Below are positions 55,466 through 63,919 of a stretch of 64,000 nt of DNA, in pieces. The notes under the pieces are model-generated. The model was not told where the DNA came from and did no database searches. It saw only the letters and a list, made by a program, of their open reading frames with translations. Numbering within the stretch: position 1 is the stretch's first letter; every line of letters starts with the position of its first letter. Source of the stretch: Microbacterium sp. CBA3102 (GTDB lineage: Bacteria; Actinomycetota; Actinomycetes; Actinomycetales; Microbacteriaceae); contig NZ_CP042412.1 of the NCBI RefSeq assembly GCF_007954505.1, positions 2,170,001 to 2,234,000 on the forward strand, read 5' to 3'. Both the position numbers and the translations under genes were made by a program.

Positions 55466-55954
55466 TCAGCCCGTGTAGGTCTCGACGTTCACGATCTCGA
55501 CGTCGATGCTGCGTCCGTTCGGGGCCTCGTACGACGACTTCTCGCCGACCTTGAGGCCGAGGATCGCCTGGCCCAGCGGGCTGGCCTCGCTGTAGACGTC
55601 GAGGTCGCCGCCGGAAGCGATCTCGCGGCTGCCGAGGAGGAAGACCTCTTCGCCGCCGGCCACGAGCGCCGTGACGACGGTGCCGGGCTCGACGATCCCG
55701 CGGCTGGCCGGAGCTTCGCCGACCTTGGCGGTCTTCAACAGGCCCTCGAGGGTGCGGATGCGGGCTTCCTGCTTGCCCTGCTCGTCTTTGGCGGCGTGGT
55801 ATCCGCCGTTCTCCTTGAGGTCGCCTTCTTCGCGGGCCGCCTCGATGCGCTTGGCGATCTCATCGCGACCGACGGTCGACAGGTGCTCCAGCTCGGCGAC
55901 GAGCCGGTCATACGCCTCCTGCGTGAGAAAGGGGACCTGAGCATCGGTGGACAT
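55466..55954 (-). CDS. greA: Transcription elongation factor GreA
   Basis: 162-residue factor that enters the RNA polymerase secondary channel and stimulates cleavage of backtracked RNA. N-terminal coiled coil with EIAKRIEAAREEGDLKENGGYHAAKDEQG, including the acidic tip residues, and the C-terminal FKBP-like domain ending GRSIDVEIVNVE. ATG at 55954 follows AAGGAG; a longer frame to 56047 has no support. Precedes DUF4307 in reverse as in mycobacteria. Confidence 0.97.
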   Translation of the reverse strand: MSTDAQVPFLTQEAYDRLVAELEHLSTVGRDEIAKRIEAAREEGDLKENGGYHAAKDEQGKQEARIRTLEGLLKTAKVGEAPASRGIVEPGTVVTALVAGGEEVFLLGSREIASGGDLDVYSEASPLGQAILGLKVGEKSSYEAPNGRSIDVEIVNVETYTG

Positions 55955-56007
55955 GGCGAAGCTCCTTCTTTCGGGATCCCACCGACATGCTGCGGGGGAT
56001 ATGCCAA

Positions 56008-56034
56008 GACGCCCCGGCACGGTGCCGGGGCGTC
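56008..56034 (-). terminator. GC-rich hairpin after the DUF4307 gene
   Basis: 13-bp arms GACGCCCCGGCAC (56008-56020) and exact complement (56022-56034). In the minus direction it follows the DUF4307 stop by 17 nt and precedes greA, so it may separate the two transcripts. Confidence 0.65.
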
Positions 56035-56051
56035 GTCTGTCTGGCACGAGT

Positions 56052-56438
56052 CTAAGCGACCCAGCAGGTGTTCACCAAACCTGTCGTGGCCTGAGCGACG
56101 GTCGGGATGGTGACCGAGACGGCCTGGGAGTGGCTGTCTCCGGCGGCGATCTCGACGATCTTCCAGCCCACCACGCCGAACTCCTCGTCGAGTGCTTCGA
56201 GGGCGCACACCACGTCCTTGCCCTGCACGCCGGTGACCTGGAAGCTCACATCGACGGAGTACTCATCGACGAGGGTGAAGCCGAGGTCGTCGGCGTCCAC
56301 CGAGGCGATCGACTGCGATACGGTCATCCAGCTGAAGGCACCGATGACCACGAGCGCGACAGCGCCACCGATGATCCACGGCAGCCGACGCCGTCGCGTT
56401 CGGCCATAGCGTTCGTCGAGCTGCTGTGCGGTCGTCAC
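56052..56438 (-). CDS. DUF4307 membrane protein
   Basis: 128-residue actinobacterial protein: basic N-terminus (GRTRRRRLPW), one transmembrane helix (about 21-42) and an extracytoplasmic beta domain with two Cys (VCALE, NTCWV) that may pair. Function unknown. In M. tuberculosis the equivalent gene neighbours greA and mca. GTG start after GGGAAG. Confidence 0.88.
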   Translation of the reverse strand: MTTAQQLDERYGRTRRRRLPWIIGGAVALVVIGAFSWMTVSQSIASVDADDLGFTLVDEYSVDVSFQVTGVQGKDVVCALEALDEEFGVVGWKIVEIAAGDSHSQAVSVTIPTVAQATTGLVNTCWVA

Positions 56439-56506
56439 TGGTGGGTCTTCCCGGTCGTTAGGCTGGTGTTACCAGGTTATGCGACCTGCGCACGAAAGGC
56501 CGATTC

Positions 56507-56812
56507 ATGCTCGCTCTGACCGAGACCCCGATGCCGACGCCATCCATGACCGTGGCACCGGAGGCCGTCACGCCGGGCTTCATCGGCTTCGCCGCCATCG
56601 TCGTCGTCGTGATCGCGGTGATCCTGCTGATCTGGGACATGAATCGTCGCATCCGCCGGGTCCGTTACCGCGACGAGGTGCGGGAAGAGCTCGACGCCGA
56701 GGAAGCCGCGCGAGCCGCGGCCGCAGCGGAGGGCGGCACGTCGGCTCCGGATTCGCCCTCACCCGATGGGGCGAGCACCCGCGACGGGGACGACCACCCC
56801 CCGACACGCTGA
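56507..56812 (+). CDS. Small single-helix membrane protein
   Basis: 101 residues: short Thr/Pro-rich outside segment, a transmembrane helix (about 25-46, FIGFAAIVVVVIAVILLIWD), a basic stop-transfer (MNRRIRRVRYRDE) and an acidic, Ala-rich tail. GAAAGG precedes the ATG. It resembles the small protein encoded beside mca in mycobacteria, but no mca is found here. Function unknown. Confidence 0.75.
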   Translation: MLALTETPMPTPSMTVAPEAVTPGFIGFAAIVVVVIAVILLIWDMNRRIRRVRYRDEVREELDAEEAARAAAAAEGGTSAPDSPSPDGASTRDGDDHPPTR

Positions 56813-56854
56813 GAGACCCTGCATGGCGGACGGGGGAGCCGCACCACGCAGAGG

Positions 56855-57586
56855 CTACGGCGCGCCCAGCGAGGGCGACAGCGGGGCGAGGGTGATGAGC
56901 AGACACGCGGTCCAGTGGCAGAGGAACGCGAGCACCGTGCACACATGGAAGATCTCGTGGAAGCCGAAATGGCCGGGCCACGGATTGGGCCTCTTCAGCG
57001 CGTAGACGACGGCGCCGCCCGTGTAGAGGAGGCCGCCGACGATCACCAGCACCATCATCGCGAAGTTCGCGTTCATGAGGTCGACGATGTACATCACCGC
57101 TGCCCAGCCGAGCAGCAGGTAGAGGGCGACGTAGAGCCAGCGCGGGGCGTTGATCCAGAACACGCGGAAGAGGATGCCCACCAGAGTTCCGCCCCAGACC
57201 ACGCAGAGCAGCAGCAGGCCCTTGTCCGGGGGCAGCGCCAGTGTCGCCAGGGGGGTGTAGGTCCCGGCGATCAGCAGCAGGATGTTGGCATGGTCGATCC
57301 GCTTCAGGACGACCTTCACCCGGGGGGACCAGTCGAACCGGTGGTAGAGGGCGGAGTTGCCGAACAGCAGCAACGACGTGAGCATGAACACGGCGGACGC
57401 CCATTTCGCCGGGGCGCCGTCGGCCACGATGATCAGGACGATGCCCGCGGCGATGGCTACCGGGAAAGTGGCGGCGTGGATCCAGCCGCGCCAGGTCGGC
57501 TTGATATCGACCGCAGCATCCACGGCGGCGGCTTCGAGAAGCGGCAGCTGGGGGACATCGGGACCGGACTGCTCGGGTGTGCTCAC
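56855..57586 (-). CDS. Hemolysin III (TrhA/PAQR) family membrane protein
   Basis: 243-residue, seven-helix membrane protein. Family marks: ATFPVAIAAGIVLIIVADG in the first helix region, NSALYHRFDW with the conserved Ser and His, DHANILLLIAGTYTPLA and the final HEIFHVCTVLAFLCHW with the last metal-ligand His residues. PAQR members are zinc-dependent, and bacterial members affect membrane lipid balance. GTG with TAGAGT 6 nt upstream. Divergent from uppS as in M. tuberculosis. Confidence 0.93.
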   Translation of the reverse strand: MSTPEQSGPDVPQLPLLEAAAVDAAVDIKPTWRGWIHAATFPVAIAAGIVLIIVADGAPAKWASAVFMLTSLLLFGNSALYHRFDWSPRVKVVLKRIDHANILLLIAGTYTPLATLALPPDKGLLLLCVVWGGTLVGILFRVFWINAPRWLYVALYLLLGWAAVMYIVDLMNANFAMMVLVIVGGLLYTGGAVVYALKRPNPWPGHFGFHEIFHVCTVLAFLCHWTACLLITLAPLSPSLGAP

Positions 57587-57592
57587 GTCCTC

Positions 57593-57598
57593 ACTCTA
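57593..57598 (-). promoter_or_regulatory. -10 element of the hemolysin III gene, leaderless
   Basis: TAGAGT on the minus strand, 6 nt before the GTG at 57586. Confidence 0.55.
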
Positions 57599-57668
57599 AG
57601 CCGCGCGGCATTCCCCGCAGGGCACATATCCTCAGCATCCGCACACGGTGGGCGAGACGTCGGCACGA

Positions 57669-57674
57669 TAGCGT
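57669..57674 (+). promoter_or_regulatory. -10 element of uppS, leaderless
   Basis: TAGCGT, 6 nt before the GTG at 57681. Confidence 0.55.
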
Positions 57675-57680
57675 AGGGAG

Positions 57681-58463
57681 GTGATATCACGCGAGAATCC
57701 GGTGCGGGGGCCGCTGTATCGGCTCTACACCAGTCGGCTGCGTCGCCACCTCGATCCTGCATCGGTGCCGCACCATGTCGCGATGATGATCGACGGCAAC
57801 CGGCGCTGGGCGCGTCAGCTCGGGTTCGCCACTCCGGCCGAGGGACATCGGGCGGGCGCGGCGAAGATGCATGAGTTCCTCGGCTGGTGCGACGAACTCG
57901 GCGTGCGTGTCGTCTCGCTGTATCTGCTCTCCAGCGACAACCTGCGCAAGCGGGACTCGGCCGAGCTCGCCGACCTCATCGAGATCATCGCCGAGCTGGC
58001 GGAAGCCCTGTCGCAGGAGGGGAACTGGCGGGTCAAGCACGTCGGACGATCCGACCTCCTGCCGCCGGAACTGGCGCGTGTGCTCGCCGACGCGGAGGAG
58101 CGCACGAAGGGGCACAGCGGACTCCACGTGAACCTCGCGGTCGGATACGGCGGCCGCAACGAGATCGTCGACGCGGTGCGGAGCATCATCACCAAGCACG
58201 AGGCCTCGGGCGGAACGATGGAGGACCTCGCCGCCCACCTCACCCCGGAGATGATCGGCGAGCACCTCTACACCGGAGGACAGCCCGATCCCGATCTGGT
58301 GATCCGGACGAGCGGCGAGCAGCGGCTCAGCGACTTCCTGCTCTGGCAGAGCGCGCACAGCGAGTTCTACTTCGTGGAAGCGCTGGGGCCCGATCTCCGG
58401 CAGGTGGACTTCCTCCGCGCCATCCGCGACTATGCCGACCGCGACCGCAGATACGGCCGGTGA
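57681..58463 (+). CDS. uppS: (Z)-isoprenyl diphosphate synthase
   Basis: 260-residue cis-prenyltransferase. Catalytic Asp38 in MMIDGNRRWAR, the SSDNLRKR segment and DLVIRTSGEQRLSDFLLWQ with the isopentenyl-diphosphate site. It makes polyprenyl carriers for cell-wall synthesis. By position beside hemolysin III it corresponds to Rv1086 of M. tuberculosis, which makes short Z,E-farnesyl diphosphate, so chain length cannot be assumed. Confidence 0.94.
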   Translation: MISRENPVRGPLYRLYTSRLRRHLDPASVPHHVAMMIDGNRRWARQLGFATPAEGHRAGAAKMHEFLGWCDELGVRVVSLYLLSSDNLRKRDSAELADLIEIIAELAEALSQEGNWRVKHVGRSDLLPPELARVLADAEERTKGHSGLHVNLAVGYGGRNEIVDAVRSIITKHEASGGTMEDLAAHLTPEMIGEHLYTGGQPDPDLVIRTSGEQRLSDFLLWQSAHSEFYFVEALGPDLRQVDFLRAIRDYADRDRRYGR

Positions 58464-58490
58464 CCGTCCGCGCGATGCACGGCGCCGTGC

Positions 58491-58496
58491 CACAAT
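58491..58496 (+). promoter_or_regulatory. -10 element of the class V aminotransferase gene, leaderless
   Basis: CACAAT, 6 nt before the GTG at 58503. Fits spacing; consensus only partly. Confidence 0.4.
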
Positions 58497-58502
58497 GACG
58501 CA

Positions 58503-59633
58503 GTGAGCACTTTCCAGGACTACGTCGACACCTTCGACAATGAGTCCGGCTATCTGAACTGGGCCGCCTTCGGCCCGCTGTCGCCCTCCGTGCGCGAAGA
58601 GGTCTTCGCCGACGCCGACCTTCTCGGCAGTGGACGCCCGTCTTCACTGTCGCTCGTCGCCGAGCGGATCGGCCAGGCACAGGAGCTCGTCGCAGAACTC
58701 CTCGGCGGCGAGGCGGACGACGTCACGCTCCAGCCCTCGTCGACCCACGGGCTCATGCACGCCCTGTACGGGCTCAAGGGCGCCGTCATCGCGAGTACGG
58801 CGGAGTTCCCCAGTGTCAGTCTCACCGTGGAGCGGGCCGCATCGGCGTCGGACCGCGCCGTGACGCCGCGATGGATCACCCCCGCAGACGGACGCGTGAC
58901 CACCGACGCCGTCGCCGAGGCGCTGGACGACGACGTGGTCGCGCTCGCCGTGAGCCACGTCGACTTCCGAACGGGCTATCGGGTGGATCTCGCGGCGCTT
59001 CGTGAGCTCATCGGCCCCGATCGCCTGCTCATCGTCGATGCCGTCCAGTCCTTCGGCATCATGGACGTCGACTACGGCCCGGCCGATGTCGTGGTGGGCC
59101 ACGGCTACAAGTGGCTGCGCGCCGGGCGGGGCAGTGCCTTCGCGTGGTTCGCGCCGCGAGCACGGGAGCGGATCACGCCCGTGCTCTCCGGGATCACCGG
59201 GACCACCGCGACCGGATTGTTTGTCGACGAGCTTCCGGCGCCGGCGGCATCGGCGCGGGCGTACACGGTCAGCCAACCGGACACGCTCGCCGCCGGCCGA
59301 CTCGCGATCGGTGTCCGGGATGTGCGGGATGCCGGCGTGGCCGCGATCGAGGCGCGTCTCGCCGAGCACGTCGACACCGTGATCGAGATCGCCGATCGTC
59401 ACGGCATCGAGGTGAGCTCGCCGCGGGAGCGGGGAGAGCGGGCGGGCATCGTCGCCCTCGAGCCGGACGAACCGGCGCGTCTCGCCGCTGCTCTCGCGAA
59501 CGCCGGTCTCGTGGTGACGGCACGCGGCTCCTCGGTGCGTCTCGCGCCGCACGCGGGAACCGATGCGGCCACTTTCGAGCTCCTCGATGAGGCGTTGCAC
59601 GCATTCGGCAACGAGACGTTCACCAGCACGTAA
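58503..59633 (+). CDS. Class V aminotransferase-fold PLP enzyme
   Basis: 376-residue fold-type I PLP protein related to cysteine desulfurases and kynureninase/isopenicillin epimerase-like enzymes. LNWAAFGPLSP at the N-terminus, PSSTHGLMHALYG, the Asp in LIVDAVQSFG and the PLP lysine in VVVGHGYKWLRAG. The catalytic Cys loop of true desulfurases is not recognisable. Substrate unknown. Confidence 0.87.
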   Translation: MSTFQDYVDTFDNESGYLNWAAFGPLSPSVREEVFADADLLGSGRPSSLSLVAERIGQAQELVAELLGGEADDVTLQPSSTHGLMHALYGLKGAVIASTAEFPSVSLTVERAASASDRAVTPRWITPADGRVTTDAVAEALDDDVVALAVSHVDFRTGYRVDLAALRELIGPDRLLIVDAVQSFGIMDVDYGPADVVVGHGYKWLRAGRGSAFAWFAPRARERITPVLSGITGTTATGLFVDELPAPAASARAYTVSQPDTLAAGRLAIGVRDVRDAGVAAIEARLAEHVDTVIEIADRHGIEVSSPRERGERAGIVALEPDEPARLAAALANAGLVVTARGSSVRLAPHAGTDAATFELLDEALHAFGNETFTST

Positions 59634-59791
59634 CGAAATCCACTGGCGTGTCGGTGTCGGGTACGCGCCTCGCGGTCGTACGTTCTAGGCATCGGGCAAG
59701 GCGCCCGGTCGGGTCGGCCTCAGGTTGACGACTCGTGACCCCCTGGTCGACTCGTTCGAATAGCCGGGATTCCCCGGGTCGGGAGTGGGTC

Positions 59792-61174
59792 GTGACCACA
59801 CGTACAGCGCAGCAGGCCACCAGCACCGCGCAGCAGTCCACCCGTAAGACGACGAGACGCGCATCATCCGCGGAGCCTGATCAGGATCTGCGGACGTATG
59901 TCCTCGACACCTCGGTCCTGCTGAGTGATCCGCAGGCGTTCTTCCGGTTCGCCGAGCACTCGGTCGTCCTTCCGGTCGTCGTGATCACAGAGCTCGAGGG
60001 CAAGCGTCACGACCCGGAGATCGGCTACTTCGCACGCCAGGCGCTGCGACACCTCGACGACCTGCGCATCGAGCACGGGCGACTGGACTTCCCGGTCGAG
60101 GTCGGTGAAGGGGGAACGCTTCGCGTGGAGCTCGCGAACACCGACTCCTCGGTCCTCCCGGCAGGCATCCGGCTCAGCGACAACGACACGCGGATTCTGT
60201 CCGTCGCCATGCACCTCGCGCAGGACGGGCAGGACGTCACGATCGTCTCCAAGGACCTCCCGATGCGCGTGAAGGCGGCGTCGCTGGGGCTGCGCGCCGA
60301 GGAGTACCTCGCCGAGCAGGCCGTGGACTCCGGCTGGACCGGCATCTCGACGCTCGACCTCTCCGGCGACGACATCAGCGACCTGTACGAGAGCGAGGTC
60401 GGCATCAGCGAGGAGGCGCGGGGCCTTCCGGTCAACACGGGCCTGATCATCCACTCCGAACGCGGCTCCGCGCTCGGACGCGTCACCGGGGACGGCGAAT
60501 ACCGACTGGTGCGCGGCGACCGCGACATCTTCGGGATGCACGGTCGCTCGGCCGAACAGCGGATCGCGATCGACCTGCTCCTCGACCAGGAAGTCGGCAT
60601 CGTCTCCCTCGGCGGTCGGGCCGGTACCGGCAAATCGGCACTCGCGCTGTGCGCGGGTCTCGAAGCGGTGCTGGAGAGGCAGCAGCAGAAGAAGATCATC
60701 GTGTTCCGGCCGCTGTTCGCCGTCGGCGGGCAGGAGCTCGGCTACCTCCCCGGGGACCAGGGCGAGAAGATGGGACCGTGGGGGCAGGCGGTGTTCGACA
60801 CGCTCGGCTCGGTCGTCTCCGGCAACGTCATCGAAGAGGTCATCGAACGCGGATTGCTGGAGGTGCTGCCGCTCACCCACATCCGCGGTCGTTCCCTTCA
60901 CGACGCATTCGTGATCGTCGATGAAGCGCAGTCGCTCGAACGCAACGTCCTCCTCACGGTGCTGAGTCGGATGGGCCAGAATTCGCGAGTCATCCTCACC
61001 CACGATGTGGGCCAGCGCGACAACCTCCGCGTCGGCCGACACGACGGCATCGCCAGCGTGATCGAGACGCTGAAGGGACATGACCTCTTCGGGCATGTGA
61101 CCCTGACACGCTCCGAGCGTTCAGCGATCGCAGCCCTCGTCACCGAGCTCCTGGAGGGTGGAGAGCTCAGCTGA
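59792..61174 (+). CDS. phoH2: PIN-PhoH fusion ATPase/RNase (PhoH2)
   Basis: 460 residues. The N-terminal PIN RNase domain (about 33-170) has the acidic residues in [18 protein letters not shown] and LSDNDTRIL. The C-terminal PhoH P-loop domain has Walker A GRAGTGKS (275-282), [10 protein letters not shown] (373-382) as Walker B and [14 protein letters not shown] as sensor region. Mycobacterial PhoH2 is a sequence-specific RNA helicase/RNase and is encoded with an antitoxin-like PhoAT; no separate small upstream gene is supported here. GTG at 59792 is the likeliest start; the frame is open from 59735. The first 27 residues are Thr/Ser/Gln-rich. Confidence 0.93.
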   Translation: MTTRTAQQATSTAQQSTRKTTRRASSAEPDQDLRTYVLDTSVLLSDPQAFFRFAEHSVVLPVVVITELEGKRHDPEIGYFARQALRHLDDLRIEHGRLDFPVEVGEGGTLRVELANTDSSVLPAGIRLSDNDTRILSVAMHLAQDGQDVTIVSKDLPMRVKAASLGLRAEEYLAEQAVDSGWTGISTLDLSGDDISDLYESEVGISEEARGLPVNTGLIIHSERGSALGRVTGDGEYRLVRGDRDIFGMHGRSAEQRIAIDLLLDQEVGIVSLGGRAGTGKSALALCAGLEAVLERQQQKKIIVFRPLFAVGGQELGYLPGDQGEKMGPWGQAVFDTLGSVVSGNVIEEVIERGLLEVLPLTHIRGRSLHDAFVIVDEAQSLERNVLLTVLSRMGQNSRVILTHDVGQRDNLRVGRHDGIASVIETLKGHDLFGHVTLTRSERSAIAALVTELLEGGELS

Positions 61175-61181
61175 CGACGGG

Positions 61182-61225
61182 CGACAGCGGATGCCGCGCG
61201 GACTGCCCCGCGGCATCCGCTGTCG
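61182..61225 (+). terminator. Strong hairpin terminator of phoH2
   Basis: 17-bp perfect arms, CGACAGCGGATGCCGCG (61182-61198) and complement (61209-61225), 10-nt loop, 8 nt after the stop codon. Confidence 0.8.
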
Positions 61226-61281
61226 TGTGTCCGGGGACCGTGCGCGGGCGGGGGCGGGGCGGTGGGGCGTTGCAAACTGCG

Positions 61282-61340
61282 GCCGACACGCCAAATATCG
61301 GACGTTGAAGGCCCACAAGTCCGACATCTGGTGTGTCGGC
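61282..61340. repeat. Palindrome flanking the DUF559 gene, downstream copy
   Basis: 22-bp arms (61282-61303 and 61319-61340) with three mismatches and a 15-nt loop. The arm reads GCCGACACGCCA then AATATCGGAC. The same arm recurs at 62304-62362. Starts 16 bp beyond the DUF559 stop codon. Confidence 0.9.
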
Positions 61341-61355
61341 GTGCGTCGCGTGCCC

Positions 61356-62192
61356 TCACGCGTGCTCTCGGCAACGTGCGAGAGCAGCGATGATGGCTGT
61401 CTGCACTGCTGACCAGTCGTAGACGACCTGCGCAAAGTCGAACCGCAGTGTCTCCATCCCTCGTGCCGATGCGGCCGCGTCTCTGGCGAGATCCTTATGG
61501 CGGTGTGAGGCACCGTCGTGGTTTCGCCTTCCGTCGATCTCGAGGATCAAACGACCATCGATGATGAAATCGACCCTCCCCACGCCACTGATCAGCACCT
61601 GGCACTCGACGAGGATGCCGAGCATATGCAGCCGCAGTCGGACCAGGGACTCGAGCCCGCTATCGGCATCGGAACGCCCGATGTCGACCAGCCACCGTGC
61701 ATAGGCCGGAAGTGCCTTGCGGATTCGCATTCTTGCGGCCGAGGAGAGCAGTCGATTCTTCCATGCCGACTCGAACGCCGCGAAGAATGCCTCGTCGCCG
61801 CGGCACCGATGGAAGTGAATCAGGGCGGTTTCGACGTCGACGAGTCCGAGACCCGGTGTGCCTCGGAAGTAGTGGGTGACACACTGGCACCCGACGTGCG
61901 GGTTAACGCGTCCTCGCCTTCCTACCCAGACGTGAAGGGGCGAGTCGTCACAGAGGACCCATACTCCGTGCAACCGCAGTGCTGCACCGCACGTGAGCGC
62001 ACCCCCGTGTAGTGCGGCCCGTCGCAGATGTGAGTTCAGCGCGGGCGACGCGAACACACCCGGTCGCACGCGGTCGATTCGCTTCTCTCGGACGGCCTTC
62101 GCGAGTTCCGGGCGCGACATGCCGCATCGCTGAAGTTCGACGCCGCGCGCGAGGCCGCCGAGTCGGGCCAGAAGAACCGTAGGATCGAGCAC
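61356..62192 (-). CDS. DUF559 protein with AbiEi-like N-terminus
   Basis: 278 residues. N-terminal winged-helix resembling AbiEi antitoxin domains (LLARLGGLARGVELQRCGMS, VRPGVFASP). The C-terminal DUF559 part is a restriction-endonuclease-like (Vsr/PD-(D/E)XK) fold with ESLVRLRLHMLGI, VGRVDFIIDGRLILEIDGR and the late His/Lys-rich HRHKDLARD, so the acidic nuclease residues seem retained. GTG at 62192 chosen where similarity begins; no clear ribosome-binding site. Single gene flanked by two copies of one palindrome. Role unknown; nuclease or TA-like function is inference. Confidence 0.8.
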   Translation of the reverse strand: MLDPTVLLARLGGLARGVELQRCGMSRPELAKAVREKRIDRVRPGVFASPALNSHLRRAALHGGALTCGAALRLHGVWVLCDDSPLHVWVGRRGRVNPHVGCQCVTHYFRGTPGLGLVDVETALIHFHRCRGDEAFFAAFESAWKNRLLSSAARMRIRKALPAYARWLVDIGRSDADSGLESLVRLRLHMLGILVECQVLISGVGRVDFIIDGRLILEIDGRRNHDGASHRHKDLARDAAASARGMETLRFDFAQVVYDWSAVQTAIIAALARCREHA

Positions 62193-62303
62193 TCGTCCAG
62201 TTTCGGCTCTGCGCCGATACGCGGACCGACGTCGAGGCCGCGACTGTGAACAACAACCAGGATCCTTCGCGTGGAGCAGGAGCAGTCCCTCGCGCACGTG
62301 CCT

Positions 62304-62362
62304 GCCGACACGCCAGATGTCGGATCCATCCTCATGCAAGGTCCGGCATCTGGCGTGTCGGC
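62304..62362. repeat. Palindrome flanking the DUF559 gene, upstream copy
   Basis: Inverted arms of about 23 bp (62304-62327 and 62340-62362), matching at 20 of the outer 21 positions. The arm reads GCCGACACGCCAGATG. Same family as 61282-61340; it lies 112 bp ahead of the GTG of the DUF559 gene. Confidence 0.9.
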
Positions 62363-62450
62363 GGTCGTTCAGACGGGGCCGGACGGGGCAGACGGAGGGA
62401 CGGAGGACCGGAGCCTCGGAGCCGAAGCCCGAAACGGAGCCGCAAACCAC

Positions 62451-62483
62451 GGATGCCGCGAGGAACGTGTCCTCGCGGCATCC
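62451..62483 (-). terminator. Terminator of fumC
   Basis: Perfect 14-bp arms GGATGCCGCGAGGA (62451-62464) and complement (62470-62483), 5-nt loop, 14 nt after the fumC stop on the minus strand, followed there by GTGGTTTGC. Confidence 0.8.
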
Positions 62484-62497
62484 GGAAAACGCTCGGA

Positions 62498-63919
62498 TCA
62501 GCCCGGGTGGGTCATCGAGAGGAGGTCGAGCTTCTCGTCGAGCTGCTCGAGGGTGAGGTCGCCCCGCTCGACGTAGCCGAGATCGATCACGGCGTCGCGC
62601 ACCGTGATGCCCTTCGCCACCGAGTGCTTGGCGATCTTCGCCGCCGCCTCGTAGCCGATGAGCTTGTTGAGGGGGGTCACGATCGACGGGCTCATGCCGG
62701 CGAAGGCGGCGGCACGCTCGACGTTCGCCTGCAGACCGTCGATGGTCTTGTCGGCGAGCACACGGGAGGCGTTCGAGAGCAGGCGGATGGACTCGAGCAC
62801 CGCCGTGCCCATGACCGGGATCGCGACGTTGAGCTCGAAAGACCCGGAGGCCCCGGCCCAGGCCACGGTCGCGTCGTTGCCGATCACTCGGGCGCACACC
62901 ATGAGGACGGCCTCGGGGACCACGGGGTTGACCTTGCCGGGCATGATCGAGGAGCCGGGCTGCAGGTCGGGGATGTGCAGTTCGCCGAGACCCGTGTTGG
63001 GGCCGGAGCCCATCCAGCGGAGGTCGTTGTTGATCTTCGTCAGCGAGACGGCGATCGTGCGCAGTGCGCCGGATGCCTCGACCAGACCATCGCGGTTGGC
63101 CTGTGCCTCGAAGTGGTCCTTCGCCTCGGTGATCGGCAACTCCGTCTCGGACGCGAGCAGCGCGATGACCTTCTGCGGGAAGCCGAGCGGGGTGTTGATG
63201 CCGGTGCCGACAGCCGTGCCGCCCAGGGGAACCTCGGCGACGCGGGGGAGGGCGGACTGCACGCGCTCGATGCCGAGGCGCACCTGGCGGGCGTAGCCGC
63301 CGAACTCCTGGCCGAGGGTCACAGGCGTCGCATCCATGAGGTGCGTGCGGCCGGACTTGACGGCGTCCTTCCACAGCTCCGCCTTCGCCTCCAGTGCGAC
63401 GGCGAGGTGGTCGAGCGCGGGGATGAGCGTGTCGATGAGCGCCTGGGTCACGGCGATGTGCACCGAGGTCGGGAACACGTCGTTCGAGGACTGGGAAGCG
63501 TTCACGTGGTCGTTGGGGTGCACGGTCGCACCGAGGATGCGGGTCGCGAGAGTCGCCAGCACCTCGTTCATGTTCATGTTCGACGAGGTGCCGGAACCGG
63601 TCTGGTAGGTGTCGACCGGGAACTCACCGTCGTGGGCACCCGAAGCCACCTGGTCGGCAGCCTGGGCGATCGCGTCGGCGATGGCACCGTCGAGCGTGCC
63701 CAGCTCCTTGTTGGCAAGGGCGGCGGCCTTCTTGATCCGGGCGAGCGCGGCGATCTGCGTCGACTCCAGACCCTTGCCCGAGATCGGGAAGTTCTCCACG
63801 GCCCGCTGCGTCTGCGCCCCGTAGAGCGCGTTGACGGGCACCCGCACCTCACCCATGGTGTCGTGCTCGATCCGGTAGCCCTGCGAGCTCTCGCCGCTGC
63901 GCTGGTCGTTGTCGGTCAT
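62498..63919 (-). CDS. fumC: Class II fumarate hydratase
   Basis: 473-residue tetrameric, iron-free fumarase that hydrates fumarate to malate in the TCA cycle. Superfamily signature [12 protein letters not shown] at residues 321-332 with the mobile-loop Ser; [14 protein letters not shown] near 107-120 and [12 protein letters not shown] near 189-200 are the other two conserved regions. AAGGAGG lies 8-9 nt before the ATG. The ATG overlaps the stop of an upstream frame (ATGA), so it is at least the second gene of an operon. Confidence 0.97.
   Translation of the reverse strand: MTDNDQRSGESSQGYRIEHDTMGEVRVPVNALYGAQTQRAVENFPISGKGLESTQIAALARIKKAAALANKELGTLDGAIADAIAQAADQVASGAHDGEFPVDTYQTGSGTSSNMNMNEVLATLATRILGATVHPNDHVNASQSSNDVFPTSVHIAVTQALIDTLIPALDHLAVALEAKAELWKDAVKSGRTHLMDATPVTLGQEFGGYARQVRLGIERVQSALPRVAEVPLGGTAVGTGINTPLGFPQKVIALLASETELPITEAKDHFEAQANRDGLVEASGALRTIAVSLTKINNDLRWMGSGPNTGLGELHIPDLQPGSSIMPGKVNPVVPEAVLMVCARVIGNDATVAWAGASGSFELNVAIPVMGTAVLESIRLLSNASRVLADKTIDGLQANVERAAAFAGMSPSIVTPLNKLIGYEAAAKIAKHSVAKGITVRDAVIDLGYVERGDLTLEQLDEKLDLLSMTHPG

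Larger units (their letters stand above)
62193..62497. other. Intergenic region upstream of the DUF559 gene
   Basis: 305 bp without a supported gene. It holds the second palindrome copy (62304-62362), the promoter region of the DUF559 gene (no convincing hexamers seen) and the fumC terminator (62451-62483). The span 62363-62450 shows nothing recognisable. Confidence 0.6.

Noticed and set aside
59634..59791. Small antitoxin gene (PhoAT-like) upstream of phoH2
   Set aside because: Only 158 bp separate the aminotransferase and phoH2 starts, and no frame with a start signal and reasonable length is seen; the upstream frame from 59735 merges with phoH2 itself.
61282..62362. Classical insertion sequence around the DUF559 gene
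   Set aside because: No DDE, HUH or serine/tyrosine recombinase motif in the encoded protein and no target-site duplication found next to the outer palindrome ends.
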